Shown: positions 25,135-34,100 of the stretch, piece after piece
How the letters are laid out: every line of letters begins with the position of its first letter
How positions within the stretch are numbered: position 1 is the first letter of the stretch
Assembly (NCBI RefSeq): GCF_016462545.1
Contig: NZ_JAEMTA010000039.1
Span: 1-47,038 of the forward strand
DNA length: 47,038 nt
Reading direction: 5' to 3'
Origin: Mycolicibacterium sp.
GTDB lineage: Bacteria > Actinomycetota > Actinomycetes > Mycobacteriales > Mycobacteriaceae
Translations under genes and position numbers: made by a program
The notes under the pieces: model-generated
What the model saw: only the letters and a program-made list of their open reading frames with translations
Database searches by the model: none
What the model was told of the DNA's origin: nothing

Positions 25135-26061
25135 ATGCAGATCAGCATGTTCGGACAGCTCAGTGGCCCAGGCATCGACAACCCGATCGACGCCTGCGTG
25201 CAGAACCTCGCGATGCTCCGAGAGGAGGGCTTCCGTCGGCTGTGGATGAGCCAAATGCCCTACGAGGCAGACCTTCTCACCGTGCTGGCCGCCGCGCTAC
25301 GCGAGGTCGACGACATCGAGGTGGCCACCGGGGTGGTCCCCATCCAGAACCAACACCCGATGCAGATGGCGCAGCGCGCGTTGACCGTCAGCCTCGCCTC
25401 GCACGGTCGGTTGATCCTCGGCCTCGGGATGACGCATCAGGCCGTCACCGAGGGTATGTGGGGCATTCCCTGGGACAGGCCGGTGCGCAGGCTCAACGAG
25501 TTCCTCGACGGCCTGCTGCCACTGCTGGCGGGTGAACCGGCCGCCGCCGAGGGCGAGATCCTCACCACCCGAGGCGCGTTGATGATCGGTGGGGCGCCGC
25601 GGCCCGACGTCTACGTCGCGGCGCTGGGCCCTCAGCTGCTGAAGATCGCAGGCCGACGCACCGCGGGCACGTGCACCTGGATGACGGGGCCCAAGACCCT
25701 GGCTGGGCACGTCGCCCCGACGCTGCGGCAGGCCGCCGCCGACGCGGGCCGTCCCGAGGATGCGGTCCGGGTGGTGGCCTGTCTACCGGTGAGTGTCACC
25801 GACGACGTCGACGGCGCGCGCAAGCAGGCCGCCGAACAGTTCGCGATGTACGGGGTGCTCCCGTCCTATCGGGCCATGCTCGATCGTGAGGGTTACGCGG
25901 GGCCAGAGGACGCCGCGATCATCGGCAACGAGGCGACCGTCGAGGACCGTCTCGAGGAACTGAGGGCGGCGGGGGTCGACGAGTACGTCGCCGCCGCCTT
26001 CGACGCCTCCCCCGAGGGCCGGGCCCGCACCCGCGCCGCATTGCGCGCGCTCGACGCCTGA
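25135..26061 (+). CDS. LLM-class (luciferase-like) F420- or flavin-dependent oxidoreductase
   Basis: A 308-residue TIM-barrel oxidoreductase of the bacterial luciferase superfamily; in mycobacteria many such proteins use coenzyme F420. Visible family features are RRLWMSQMPYEAD near the N terminus, EVATGVVPIQNQHPMQMAQ, GRLILGLGMTHQ and the Gly-rich VYVAALGPQLLKIAGR, which binds the cofactor phosphate. The ATG at 25135 has no ribosome site. Cofactor and substrate are not decided by the sequence. It is divergent from the TDT transporter gene. Confidence 0.9.
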   Translation: MQISMFGQLSGPGIDNPIDACVQNLAMLREEGFRRLWMSQMPYEADLLTVLAAALREVDDIEVATGVVPIQNQHPMQMAQRALTVSLASHGRLILGLGMTHQAVTEGMWGIPWDRPVRRLNEFLDGLLPLLAGEPAAAEGEILTTRGALMIGGAPRPDVYVAALGPQLLKIAGRRTAGTCTWMTGPKTLAGHVAPTLRQAAADAGRPEDAVRVVACLPVSVTDDVDGARKQAAEQFAMYGVLPSYRAMLDREGYAGPEDAAIIGNEATVEDRLEELRAAGVDEYVAAAFDASPEGRARTRAALRALDA

Positions 26062-26068
26062 GCCGGAG

Positions 26069-27487
26069 TCAACTACCCGTCGCGGCCAGCGGGGCACCCG
26101 CAGGCAGGGGGATGGCCGCGACGCCGGGCGTGTGCACCGCGCCCGCCAACCAGGGCAGTGCGGCGGTGAAGACCTGGGTCGCCAACGGCCAGTCGTGGCG
26201 GCCGGTCGTGGGCACCACCGAGCACGTGATGCCGTTCACCCGACCGAGGCCGCACAGTGTGTTCGCGGCCTGGGTCTGATCGGTTTGCATGCCGGCGCCG
26301 TCGCGCCCGCCGAGACCGACGGCGTCGTCGCCCTGGGCGAACCGGTGCTGTGTCGGAGCATCCGTGGAGATGGCGAACCACCCCGAAACACCCTGATAAT
26401 GACCATGTTTGGTGATGACGGTGGAAGGGTCGAATGCCGACCACGCCGAGGTGTCCCCACCGTAGAGCCGGGCCACCGTCTGGTCCTTGGTGCCGGCGTT
26501 GGGACCGGTGTCGCCGGCGATGTCGACGAAGCTGCTGAACAGTTCGGGATGCATCACGGTCAGGTCGACGGCGCACGTGCCACCCATCGACCAGCCGACG
26601 ATGCCCCAGTCGGTGCTGGCGGGGCTGGTGCCGAAGTGCGCGTTCACGTATGGCACGACGTCCTTGGTGAGGTGGTCTGCGACGTTTCCGCGGACGCCGT
26701 TGACGCATTCGGTGTCGTTGTTGAAGGAGCCGCCCGAGTCGACGAACACCAACACCGGCGCGTTGCCGCCGTGCGCCTGCGCGAAGGTGTCCACGATCGC
26801 CGCGGCGTTGCCCGTGCGCAGCCAGTCGGCCGGGGTGTTGAACTCACCGCCGATCATCATCACGACCGGAAACTTGGGCGAGGGCCCCGCGGCAAACCAC
26901 CGGGGCGGCAGATACACCAGTTCGGTGCGGTGCTTGAAACCCGACGCGGTGGAGGGAATGTCCACCGGGATCACGCTGCCGTGATCCGGCACCGTCCCGG
27001 ACCTCTGCATCGCCGTGACGGTGTCGAGGTCGGTCTCGTCTGGCAGAGGACCTGCCGTCAGCTGATTCCAGGCGATCTGCACCGTTGGGAAGTAGCCGAC
27101 CCACGTGTTGAGTGCCAGACCCGTGCTGAGCAGGCACAGCGGGACGGCGGCCACTGCCGCGAGCCGCCGCCATCGAACGCCTCGCCAGCCCAGTACCGCC
27201 GCGCCGACCGCGAATCCCGTCACGCCGGTCCACACCCATAGCGAGTCGGGGGCGGGGTCTCCCGCCATGCCCTGGGAGTCGACGTACCAGTGCGCCCACG
27301 CCGCGGCGCCGAGTCCAAGCACGATGGCCACCGGCAGCCACCTGAAACGCCAGCGGCGCGAGCGCCAGCCGATCGCCGCCGCCAATACGACGACCGTGAC
27401 GATCTGGACGGTCAGCGGCAACCAGCCGTGTAGCAGCGACAGTCCGTGGCGATAGGGAGCGGGAGCGTCCGCGGCCAAGAAGTGCAC
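26069..27487 (-). CDS. Membrane-anchored esterase (esterase-D/antigen-85-like fold)
   Basis: About 472 residues: four N-terminal transmembrane helices (LTVQIVTVVVLAAAIGW, VAIVLGLGAAAWAHWYV, WTGVTGFAVGAAVLGW, VAAVPLCLLSTGLAL), then an extracytoplasmic alpha/beta-hydrolase domain. The nucleophile is in IVGWSMGGTCAVD, a Gly-x-Ser-x-Gly elbow. An acidic residue and a late His (TTGRHDWPL) can complete the triad. Proteins of this layout in mycobacteria are putative esterases related to mycolyltransferases. The start is uncertain: GTG at 27487 gives a short polar lead before the first helix, and ATG at 27538 is further upstream; neither has a clear ribosome site. Confidence 0.85.
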   Translation of the reverse strand: MHFLAADAPAPYRHGLSLLHGWLPLTVQIVTVVVLAAAIGWRSRRWRFRWLPVAIVLGLGAAAWAHWYVDSQGMAGDPAPDSLWVWTGVTGFAVGAAVLGWRGVRWRRLAAVAAVPLCLLSTGLALNTWVGYFPTVQIAWNQLTAGPLPDETDLDTVTAMQRSGTVPDHGSVIPVDIPSTASGFKHRTELVYLPPRWFAAGPSPKFPVVMMIGGEFNTPADWLRTGNAAAIVDTFAQAHGGNAPVLVFVDSGGSFNNDTECVNGVRGNVADHLTKDVVPYVNAHFGTSPASTDWGIVGWSMGGTCAVDLTVMHPELFSSFVDIAGDTGPNAGTKDQTVARLYGGDTSAWSAFDPSTVITKHGHYQGVSGWFAISTDAPTQHRFAQGDDAVGLGGRDGAGMQTDQTQAANTLCGLGRVNGITCSVVPTTGRHDWPLATQVFTAALPWLAGAVHTPGVAAIPLPAGAPLAATGS

Positions 27488-27590
27488 CGTTACATGGTGG
27501 CAACGAAACCTGGGGGATTCCTGTCGCCGAGTGGGCACTCATCACACGCGAAAGACGAATTGGCGTATGACAACTGGCCGCTCGACGCAA

Positions 27591-27616
27591 AAGGCCCCCG
27601 CCGTAGCGGGGGCCTT
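27591..27616 (-). terminator. Rho-independent terminator of fadE5
   Basis: An 11-bp perfect stem AAGGCCCCCGC / GCGGGGGCCTT with loop CGTA. On the minus strand it is followed by a run of T (27592-27589), and it lies 14 nt after the fadE5 stop. Confidence 0.85.
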
Positions 27617-27629
27617 GAGCGTCGAGACT

Positions 27630-29465
27630 CTAGAACGCAGCCTCGTCGAGTTCCATCACTTCGTTGTCGATGTTGTCGATCACCAGACGGGTGCTGGTCA
27701 GCAGCGGCAGGAAGCTCTTCGCGAAGAACGACGCGGCGGCGATCTTGCCCTCGTAGAAGGACTTCTCCGAGCCGGTTGCACCCGAGTCGAGCGCGGCGAT
27801 GGCGACGGCGGCCTGCCTCTGCAGCAGCCAGCCGAGCACCAGGTCTCCGACGCTCATGAGGAAGCGCACCGAGCCGAGGCCCACCTTGTAGATGCTCGCC
27901 GTGTCCTCCTGAGCGGCCATCAGGTAGCCGGTCAGCGTGGCGGCCATGCCCTGCACGTCGGCCAGCGCGGTCGCGAGGAGTTCGCGCTCGGCCTTCAGCC
28001 GCCCGTTGCCCGCCTCGTTCTTGATGAACTGCTCGATCTCGTTCGCGACGAAGCCCAGCGCCACACCCTTGTCGCGGACGATCTTCCGGAAGAAGAAGTC
28101 CTGCGCCTGGATGGCCGTGGTGCCCTCGTACAGCGAGTCGATCTTGGCGTCCCGGATGTACTGCTCGACCGGGTAGTCCTGCAGGAAGCCGGATCCGCCG
28201 AAGGTCTGAAGGCTCTCGGTCAGCTTGGCATAGGCCTGCTCGGAGCCGACGCCCTTGACGATCGGCAGCAGCAGGTCGTTGATCTTGTGTGCCAGTTCGG
28301 GCTCGATGCCGTGGACCGCCGTGGCGACCTCGGCGTCCTGGAACGTCGCGGTGTAGAGGTACAGCGCGCGCAGGCCTTCGGCGTAGGACTTCTGCGTCAT
28401 CAGCGACCGCCGGACGTCCGGGTGGTGCGTAATGGTCACCCGGGGTGCGGTCTTGTCGGTCATCTGGGTCAGATCGGCACCCTGCACGCGGCTCTTGGCG
28501 TACTCGAGTGCGTTGAGGTAACCGGTCGACAGGGTGGCGATGGCCTTGGTGCCCACCATCATCCGCGCCTGCTCGATGACGTCGAACATCTGCGCGATGC
28601 CGTTGTGCACCTCGCCGACGAGCCAGCCCTTGGCAGGCACGCCGTGCTGACCGAGCGACAGCTCGCAGGTCGCCGAGACCTTCAGGCCCATCTTGTGCTC
28701 GACGTTGGTGACGTAGGCGCCGTTGCGCTCGCCGGGCTCGCCGGTCTCGAAGTCGAAGAGGAACTTCGGCACGAAGAACAGAGACAGGCCCTTGGTGCCG
28801 GGGCCGGCGCCTTCGGGGCGGGCCAGGACCAGATGGAAGATGTTCTCGAACACGTCGCCGGAGTCACCGGAGGTGATGAACCGCTTCACGCCCTCGATGT
28901 GCCAGGAGCCGTCGTCCTGCTTGACGGCCTTGGTGCGGCCTGCGCCGACGTCGGAGCCGGCGTCGGGCTCGGTGAGGACCATGGTGGCGCCCCAGCCCCG
29001 CTCGGCGGCGAGGACGGCCCACTTCTTCTGCTCTTCGGTGGCCTGGTCGTAGAAGATGTTGGCGAAGCCTGCGCCGCCGCCGTACATCCACACGGCCGGG
29101 TTGGCGCCCAGGATGTGCTCGTTGAGCGCCCACATCAGCGCCTTGGGTGCAGGGGTGCCGCCGAGGGCCTCATCGAGTCCGACGCGGTCCCAGCCGCCGT
29201 CGGTCACGGCGCGCAGCGACTTCTTGAAGCCCTCGGGCAGGGACACCGAGTAGGTCTTGGGGTCATACGTCGGCGGATTGCGGTCCGAGTCGGCGAACGA
29301 CTCCGCGATCGGTCCCTCGGCCAGCCGGACCATCTCGTCGAGCATGTCCTTGGCGGTGTCGACGTCCAGATCGCTGTACTCGCCCTGGCCGAGTGCCTTG
29401 TCGAGTCCGAAGACCTCGAAGAGGTTGAATACCTGGTCACGGACGTTGCTCTTGTAATGGCTCAC
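27630..29465 (-). CDS. fadE5: Acyl-CoA dehydrogenase FadE5
   Basis: A 611-residue flavoprotein of the long bacterial acyl-CoA dehydrogenase type that introduces the trans-2 double bond into acyl-CoA. Family features include GATMVLTEPDAGSDVG and the helix with KRFITSGDSGD (FAD/substrate contacts), and SLYEGTTAIQAQDFFFRKI with the catalytic Glu. Length and sequence match Rv0244c. The GTG at 29465 (VSHYKSNVRD) is fixed by GAGGAG at 29471-29476. The promoter has TTGCGA (-35) and TATAGT (-10), with one palindrome in the spacer and one over the start region, so repression is likely. Confidence 0.95.
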   Translation of the reverse strand: MSHYKSNVRDQVFNLFEVFGLDKALGQGEYSDLDVDTAKDMLDEMVRLAEGPIAESFADSDRNPPTYDPKTYSVSLPEGFKKSLRAVTDGGWDRVGLDEALGGTPAPKALMWALNEHILGANPAVWMYGGGAGFANIFYDQATEEQKKWAVLAAERGWGATMVLTEPDAGSDVGAGRTKAVKQDDGSWHIEGVKRFITSGDSGDVFENIFHLVLARPEGAGPGTKGLSLFFVPKFLFDFETGEPGERNGAYVTNVEHKMGLKVSATCELSLGQHGVPAKGWLVGEVHNGIAQMFDVIEQARMMVGTKAIATLSTGYLNALEYAKSRVQGADLTQMTDKTAPRVTITHHPDVRRSLMTQKSYAEGLRALYLYTATFQDAEVATAVHGIEPELAHKINDLLLPIVKGVGSEQAYAKLTESLQTFGGSGFLQDYPVEQYIRDAKIDSLYEGTTAIQAQDFFFRKIVRDKGVALGFVANEIEQFIKNEAGNGRLKAERELLATALADVQGMAATLTGYLMAAQEDTASIYKVGLGSVRFLMSVGDLVLGWLLQRQAAVAIAALDSGATGSEKSFYEGKIAAASFFAKSFLPLLTSTRLVIDNIDNEVMELDEAAF

Positions 29466-29514
29466 GATGTCTCCTCGATGAGAAATGCGTCTGCGGTTGG
29501 GTACTCGGGCTAAG

Positions 29515-29528
29515 TTACCCACCAGTAA
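29515..29528. promoter_or_regulatory. Operator-like palindrome downstream of fadE5 transcription start
   Basis: TTACCCACCAGTAA, within the longer inverted repeat AGTTAC-CCACCA-GTAACT (29513-29530). It sits just past the expected fadE5 transcription start and has the same 14-bp layout as the site at 22474-22487. Confidence 0.65.
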
Positions 29529-29537
29529 CTGCACTCG

Positions 29538-29565
29538 ACTATACCGGCTGGTAACTTGATCGCAA
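29538..29565 (-). promoter_or_regulatory. SigA-like promoter of fadE5
   Basis: On the minus strand: -35 TTGCGA (29565-29560), a 16-nt spacer, and -10 TATAGT (29543-29538). This is the strongest promoter match noticed in the window. Confidence 0.7.
29541..29554. promoter_or_regulatory. Second operator-like palindrome inside the fadE5 promoter
   Basis: ATACCGGCTGGTAA (TACC-GGCT-GGTA core) lies between -35 and -10, with its start 26 bp from that of the palindrome at 29515. Confidence 0.6.
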
Positions 29566-29699
29566 AGCAGTCTCGAGCAAATTCTCGTCGGCTACCCAAC
29601 CCGACGGTTGATTGGGGCCGCGCCACGGCGTGCGGATACGCTCTGAGCTGCACTTTCGGTCAATTGTGATGTCTGCCACGAGGCGCCCTGGCATGGCCG

Positions 29700-29705
29700 T
29701 AGGGT
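29700..29705 (+). promoter_or_regulatory. -10 box of DapB-like gene, leaderless
   Basis: TAGGGT with 7 nt to ATG at 29713. It favours that start over the GTG at 29704, which lies inside the box. Confidence 0.45.
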
Positions 29706-29712
29706 GGGGCGC

Positions 29713-30792
29713 ATGAGGCGTGTGGTGGTGTGGGGAACCGGCAACATGGGGTCCACGGCAATCCGGTCGACCGTGGCCTTTCCCGGGCTCGAGTTGACTG
29801 GCGTGATCACCTCGTCGCCTGCCAAGAAAGGGCGCGACGCCGCGACCTTCGCCGGCCTGCCCACCGACACCGGGGTGCTGGCCACGACCGACGTCGACGC
29901 AGCGCTGGCGGGCTGTGACGCGGTGGCCTACATGGCCTCGGGTGACATCCGCCCGGACGACGCCCTGAACGACATCGAGCGATGCCTGCGCGCGGGTGCG
30001 CACGTCGTCACGCCGTCGCTGTACTCGCTGTACGACCCGCGCTCGGCGCCGCGGGAGTGGGTCGACCGCCTGACCGCAGCCGCCGAGGAGGGTGGCTGCA
30101 CCCTGTTGGTCAGCGGCGTCGACCCGGGATGGGCTAACGACGCTCTCGCGGTGATGGCCGCCGGGCTGTGCACCCGCATCAAGACCATCTACTGCCAGGA
30201 GATCTTCGACTACTCGACGTACGACCAGCCCCACGCCGTGCGGGTGAGCTGTGGCTTCGGTGGCCCCATGGATGAGGTCCCGATGATGCTGCTTCCTTCC
30301 GTACCGACGATGGTCTGGGGCGGCAACATCCGGTTGATCGGCCGCGGCCTGGGCCTGGAGATCGACGACATCACCGAGGTCGTCGAGCGGCTGCCGCTCG
30401 AGGAGTCGGTCGAGAACGTGATGGGCCACTTCGAGAAGGGCACGCAGGGCGCGTTCTGGCTGAAGATCATCGGGTGGTCGGCGGGCAAGCAACGCATCGT
30501 CGTCGACCACATCACCCGCATCGACCCGGCGTGTGCCCCGCACTGGCCCCAGCCCGACGAGGGCGTCGGTGACCACCGTGTCGTCGTGGACGGAGACCCT
30601 CAGCTCACCATCGTCAGCCGCGCCGACGTACCCGGCGGCACGCGAGCCGACGGCGGCAATACCACGGCCGCCAACCGGCTGCTCGGGGCCATCGAATGGC
30701 TGGCCACGCAGAAGGCGGGCATCTACGACGGCCTCGACGTGCCACTGCACACACCCCTGCCCGACGCAGTCGAGGCGACGCGCTGGGCATGA
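29713..30792 (+). CDS. DapB-like NAD(P)-dependent oxidoreductase
   Basis: A 359-residue protein with an N-terminal Rossmann domain (MRRVVVWGTGNMGSTAIRST) like dihydrodipicolinate reductase and 2,4-diaminopentanoate dehydrogenase, and a C-terminal alpha/beta domain. It lacks the usual DapB catalytic HH-K motif as far as I can see, so lysine synthesis is unlikely. The substrate is unknown. It is divergent from fadE5 and lies directly before the pks gene; whether it belongs to the lipid locus is open. Confidence 0.85.
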   Translation: MRRVVVWGTGNMGSTAIRSTVAFPGLELTGVITSSPAKKGRDAATFAGLPTDTGVLATTDVDAALAGCDAVAYMASGDIRPDDALNDIERCLRAGAHVVTPSLYSLYDPRSAPREWVDRLTAAAEEGGCTLLVSGVDPGWANDALAVMAAGLCTRIKTIYCQEIFDYSTYDQPHAVRVSCGFGGPMDEVPMMLLPSVPTMVWGGNIRLIGRGLGLEIDDITEVVERLPLEESVENVMGHFEKGTQGAFWLKIIGWSAGKQRIVVDHITRIDPACAPHWPQPDEGVGDHRVVVDGDPQLTIVSRADVPGGTRADGGNTTAANRLLGAIEWLATQKAGIYDGLDVPLHTPLPDAVEATRWA

Positions 30793-31106
30793 GGCCCGGT
30801 TGGGGGCACGGTGGCCAGCTACGCCATCGACCTCACAGCATGTTCTGCCGGGTGTCCCAGAATCGACCTCGGGACCGGCGCAAAGCCTCCGAAATTCAAC
30901 GCTGCCACGGCTTTCGCGAGCGCAGAACCTCTCCCGCTCTAAGCGCACCCCCTTAAGGTTGAGTCGCTAAGCTACCGCTGCACGTCGACGAGTAGCGAGC
31001 CACGGTGCAGTGCGGCACCGGTGGGCACGTCGACGTCGAGGGCTCTGGGCCGCGCGCGTGTCAATCGACTGCCGAGCTCAGGGGACGAGAACAGGGAGAA
31101 ACCCAC
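30793..31106. other. 314-bp interval before pks
   Basis: No gene is visible. A TAAGCT hexamer at 30968-30973 could be a -10 box, but it has no good -35 partner. GGGAGAA at 31094-31100 is the ribosome site for the TTG start of pks. The rest may be an untranslated leader. Confidence 0.4.
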
Positions 31107-34100
31107 TTGCGCGACGCCACCGCCACACCCGTTGCCGTCATCGGAATGGCCTGCCGGCTGCCGGGGGGCATCGACTCTCCACGACTGTTGTGGGAGGCCC
31201 TGCTTCGCGGGGAAGACTTCATCGGCGAGATCCCTGCTGAGCGGTGGGACGCGGACGCGTACTACGACCCCGAGCCCGGCGTCCCGGGGCGTTCGATCAC
31301 CCGCTGGGGCGCGTTCCTCGACGACGTCGGCGGCTTCGACTGCGACTTCTTCGGCATGACGGAGCGCGAGGCGATCGCCATCGATCCACAGCATCGCCTG
31401 CTGCTAGAGGCGTCCTGGGATGCGTTCGAGCACGCCGGGCTCGACCCCGCCGACGTGGCCGGGACCCAGACCGGGGTGTTCATCGGACTGACGCACGGTG
31501 ACTACGAGTTGTTGGCAGCGGCCAGCGACGCCGTCGAAGGCCCCTATGGATTCAGTGGGACCAATCCGAGCTTCGCCTCCGGCCGGGTGTCCTACGCGCT
31601 GGGGCTGCACGGTCCCGCGGTGACGATGGACACCGCCTGCTCCTCCGGCCTGATGGCCATCCACCAGGCCTGCCGCAGCCTGGACGACGGCGAGAGCGAT
31701 CTCGCCGTGGCAGGTGGGGTCGCGATCGCGCTGGAACCCCGGAAGTCCATCGCCGGATCGCTGCAGGGCATGTTGTCGCCCACCGGCCGGTGCCACAGCT
31801 TCGACGTCGACGCCGACGGGTTCGTGTCCGGCGAGGGTGTCGTGGTCCTGCTGCTCAAGCGTCTGCCCGACGCCCAGCGCGACGGGGACCGGATCCTGGC
31901 CGTCGTGCGCGGCACCGCCGCCAACCAGGACGGCAGCACCGTCAACATCGCGACGCCGTCCGAGCCCGCCCAGATCGCGGTGTACCGGGCGGCGCTGGCC
32001 GCCGCTGACGTAGACCCCGCCACCGTCGGCTTCGTGGAGGCGCACGGCACCGGCACCCCGGTCGGCGATCCGATCGAATACGCCAGCCTCGCGGCCGTGT
32101 ACGGCACGGGCGGCCCCACCGTGCTCGGCTCGGTGAAGACCAACTTCGGACACATGCAGTCGACGTCCGGACCGCTGGGCATGATGAAGGCGATCCTCGC
32201 GCTGCAGCACGGTGTCGTGCCGCAGAACCTGCACTTCAACCAGTTGCCCGCGGAAATGGCGGCCATCGATACCGGCCTCTTCGTTCCGCAGGACGTCACG
32301 CAGTGGCCTCACGCCGGGGACCGCCCGCGTCGCGCCGCGGTGTCGTCCTACGGCATGTCGGGCACGAACGTGCACGCCGTCCTCGAGCAGGCCCCCTCGC
32401 CCGTGGCGGAGTCGTCCACTCCGGCCGTCGACGAGCCCGAACTGCGCCTGTTCCCGTTGTCGTCGACCTCCGCCGAGCAACTGCGCGTGACGGCGGGCAG
32501 GCTCGCCGACTGGGTCGACGGGCAGCAGGATCTCTCGCTCTCGGATCTCGGCTACACGTTGTCGCGGCGCCGTGCGCACCGGCCCGTGCGGACGGCGGTC
32601 ATCGCCGCCGACGCCGCCGGCCTGAGCGCGGCGCTCCGCGACGTCGCCGATACCGACCTCCCCATCGAGCCGGCCGTCGGCAAGGACGACCGCGGGCCGG
32701 TCTGGGTGTTCTCCGGTCAGGGTTCCCAGTGGCCGAGGATGGGCGCCGCGCTTCTCGCCTCTGAGCCGGTCTTCGCCGCGACCATTGCCTCGATGGAGCC
32801 GGTGATCGCCAAGGAGTCGGGCTTCTCGGTGACCGAGGCCATCTCCGCGCCCCAGACCGTCACCGGCATCGACCGGGTTCAGCCGACGCTGTTCGCCATG
32901 CAGGTCGCACTCGCCGAGACCATGAAGTCCTACGGCATCCGACCCGGCGCCGTCATCGGACACTCCCTCGGTGAGTCCGCAGCCGCCGTGGTCGCCGGCG
33001 CGCTCTCGCTCGAGGACGGGTTGCGGGTCATCTGCCGCCGGTCCCGGCTGATGGGTCGCGTCGCGGGTACCGGCGCCATGGCATCGGTGGAACTACCTGC
33101 GCAACAAGTCCTTTCGGAGCTCTCCATCCGCGGTATCACCGACGTCGTCATCTCCGTGGTGGCCTCCCCGACGTCGACCGTGGTCGGCGGAGCTACCGCG
33201 TCCATTCGCGATCTGGTCGCCAATTGGGAGCAGAAGGACGTGCTGGCGCGCGAGGTGGCGGTCGACGTCGCATCGCATTCGCCGCAGGTCGATCCGATCC
33301 TCGACGAGTTGATCGACGCACTGGCCGACCTCGAACCACGCACTCCGGAGATCCCGTATTACTCTGCGACGCTGTGGGATCCGCGTGATCGGCCGTCCTT
33401 CACTGCTGACTACTGGGCCGACAACCTGCGCTTCACGGTCCGGTTCGGGGCGGCCGTCCAGGCGGCGCTCAACGACGGTTTCCGGGTGTTCGCGGAACTG
33501 GCGCCGCACCCGCTGCTGACCCACGCCGTCCAGCAGAACGCGAACAGCCTCGACATGCCGATCGCCGCGCTCGCCGCGATGCGGCGGGAACAGGAATTGC
33601 CCACCGGGCTGAGGAGTTTCGTCGGCGACGTCTACGCCGCGGGTGCCGAGGTCGACTTCGCCACGCTGTACCCCCAGGGTCGGCTGGTCGACGCACCTCT
33701 GCCCACCTGGACCCATCGCGAGCTCATGCTGAGCCGCGAATCGCAGGACCATCAACCGCGAGGCACGTCCGTGCAGGCCGTGCATCCCCTGCTCGGTTCG
33801 CACGTGCACCTGTTCGAGGAACCCGAGCGCCACGTGTGGCAGGGCGAGGTCGGCACCGCGGTGCACCCGTGGCTCGATGATCACCAGATCCACGGGGTAG
33901 CAGCACTTCCCGGCGCGGCGTACTGCGAGATGGCATTGGCGGCGGCATTCATCACCCTCGGCGAGGGGGCCGAGGTCCGCGACGTCCGCTTCGAACAGAC
34001 CCTGCTCCTCGACGGGGACACCTCGGTGTCGTCGGCCGCATCGGTGGCGGCGCCCGGTGTCCTCGACTTCGCGGTCGACACGCATCGGGACGGCGAACGG

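Noticed and set aside
31005..31106. GTG at 31005 as start of pks
   Set aside because: No ribosome site, and the 34 added residues do not look like a KS leader. TTG at 31107 has GGGAGAA at the right spacing.
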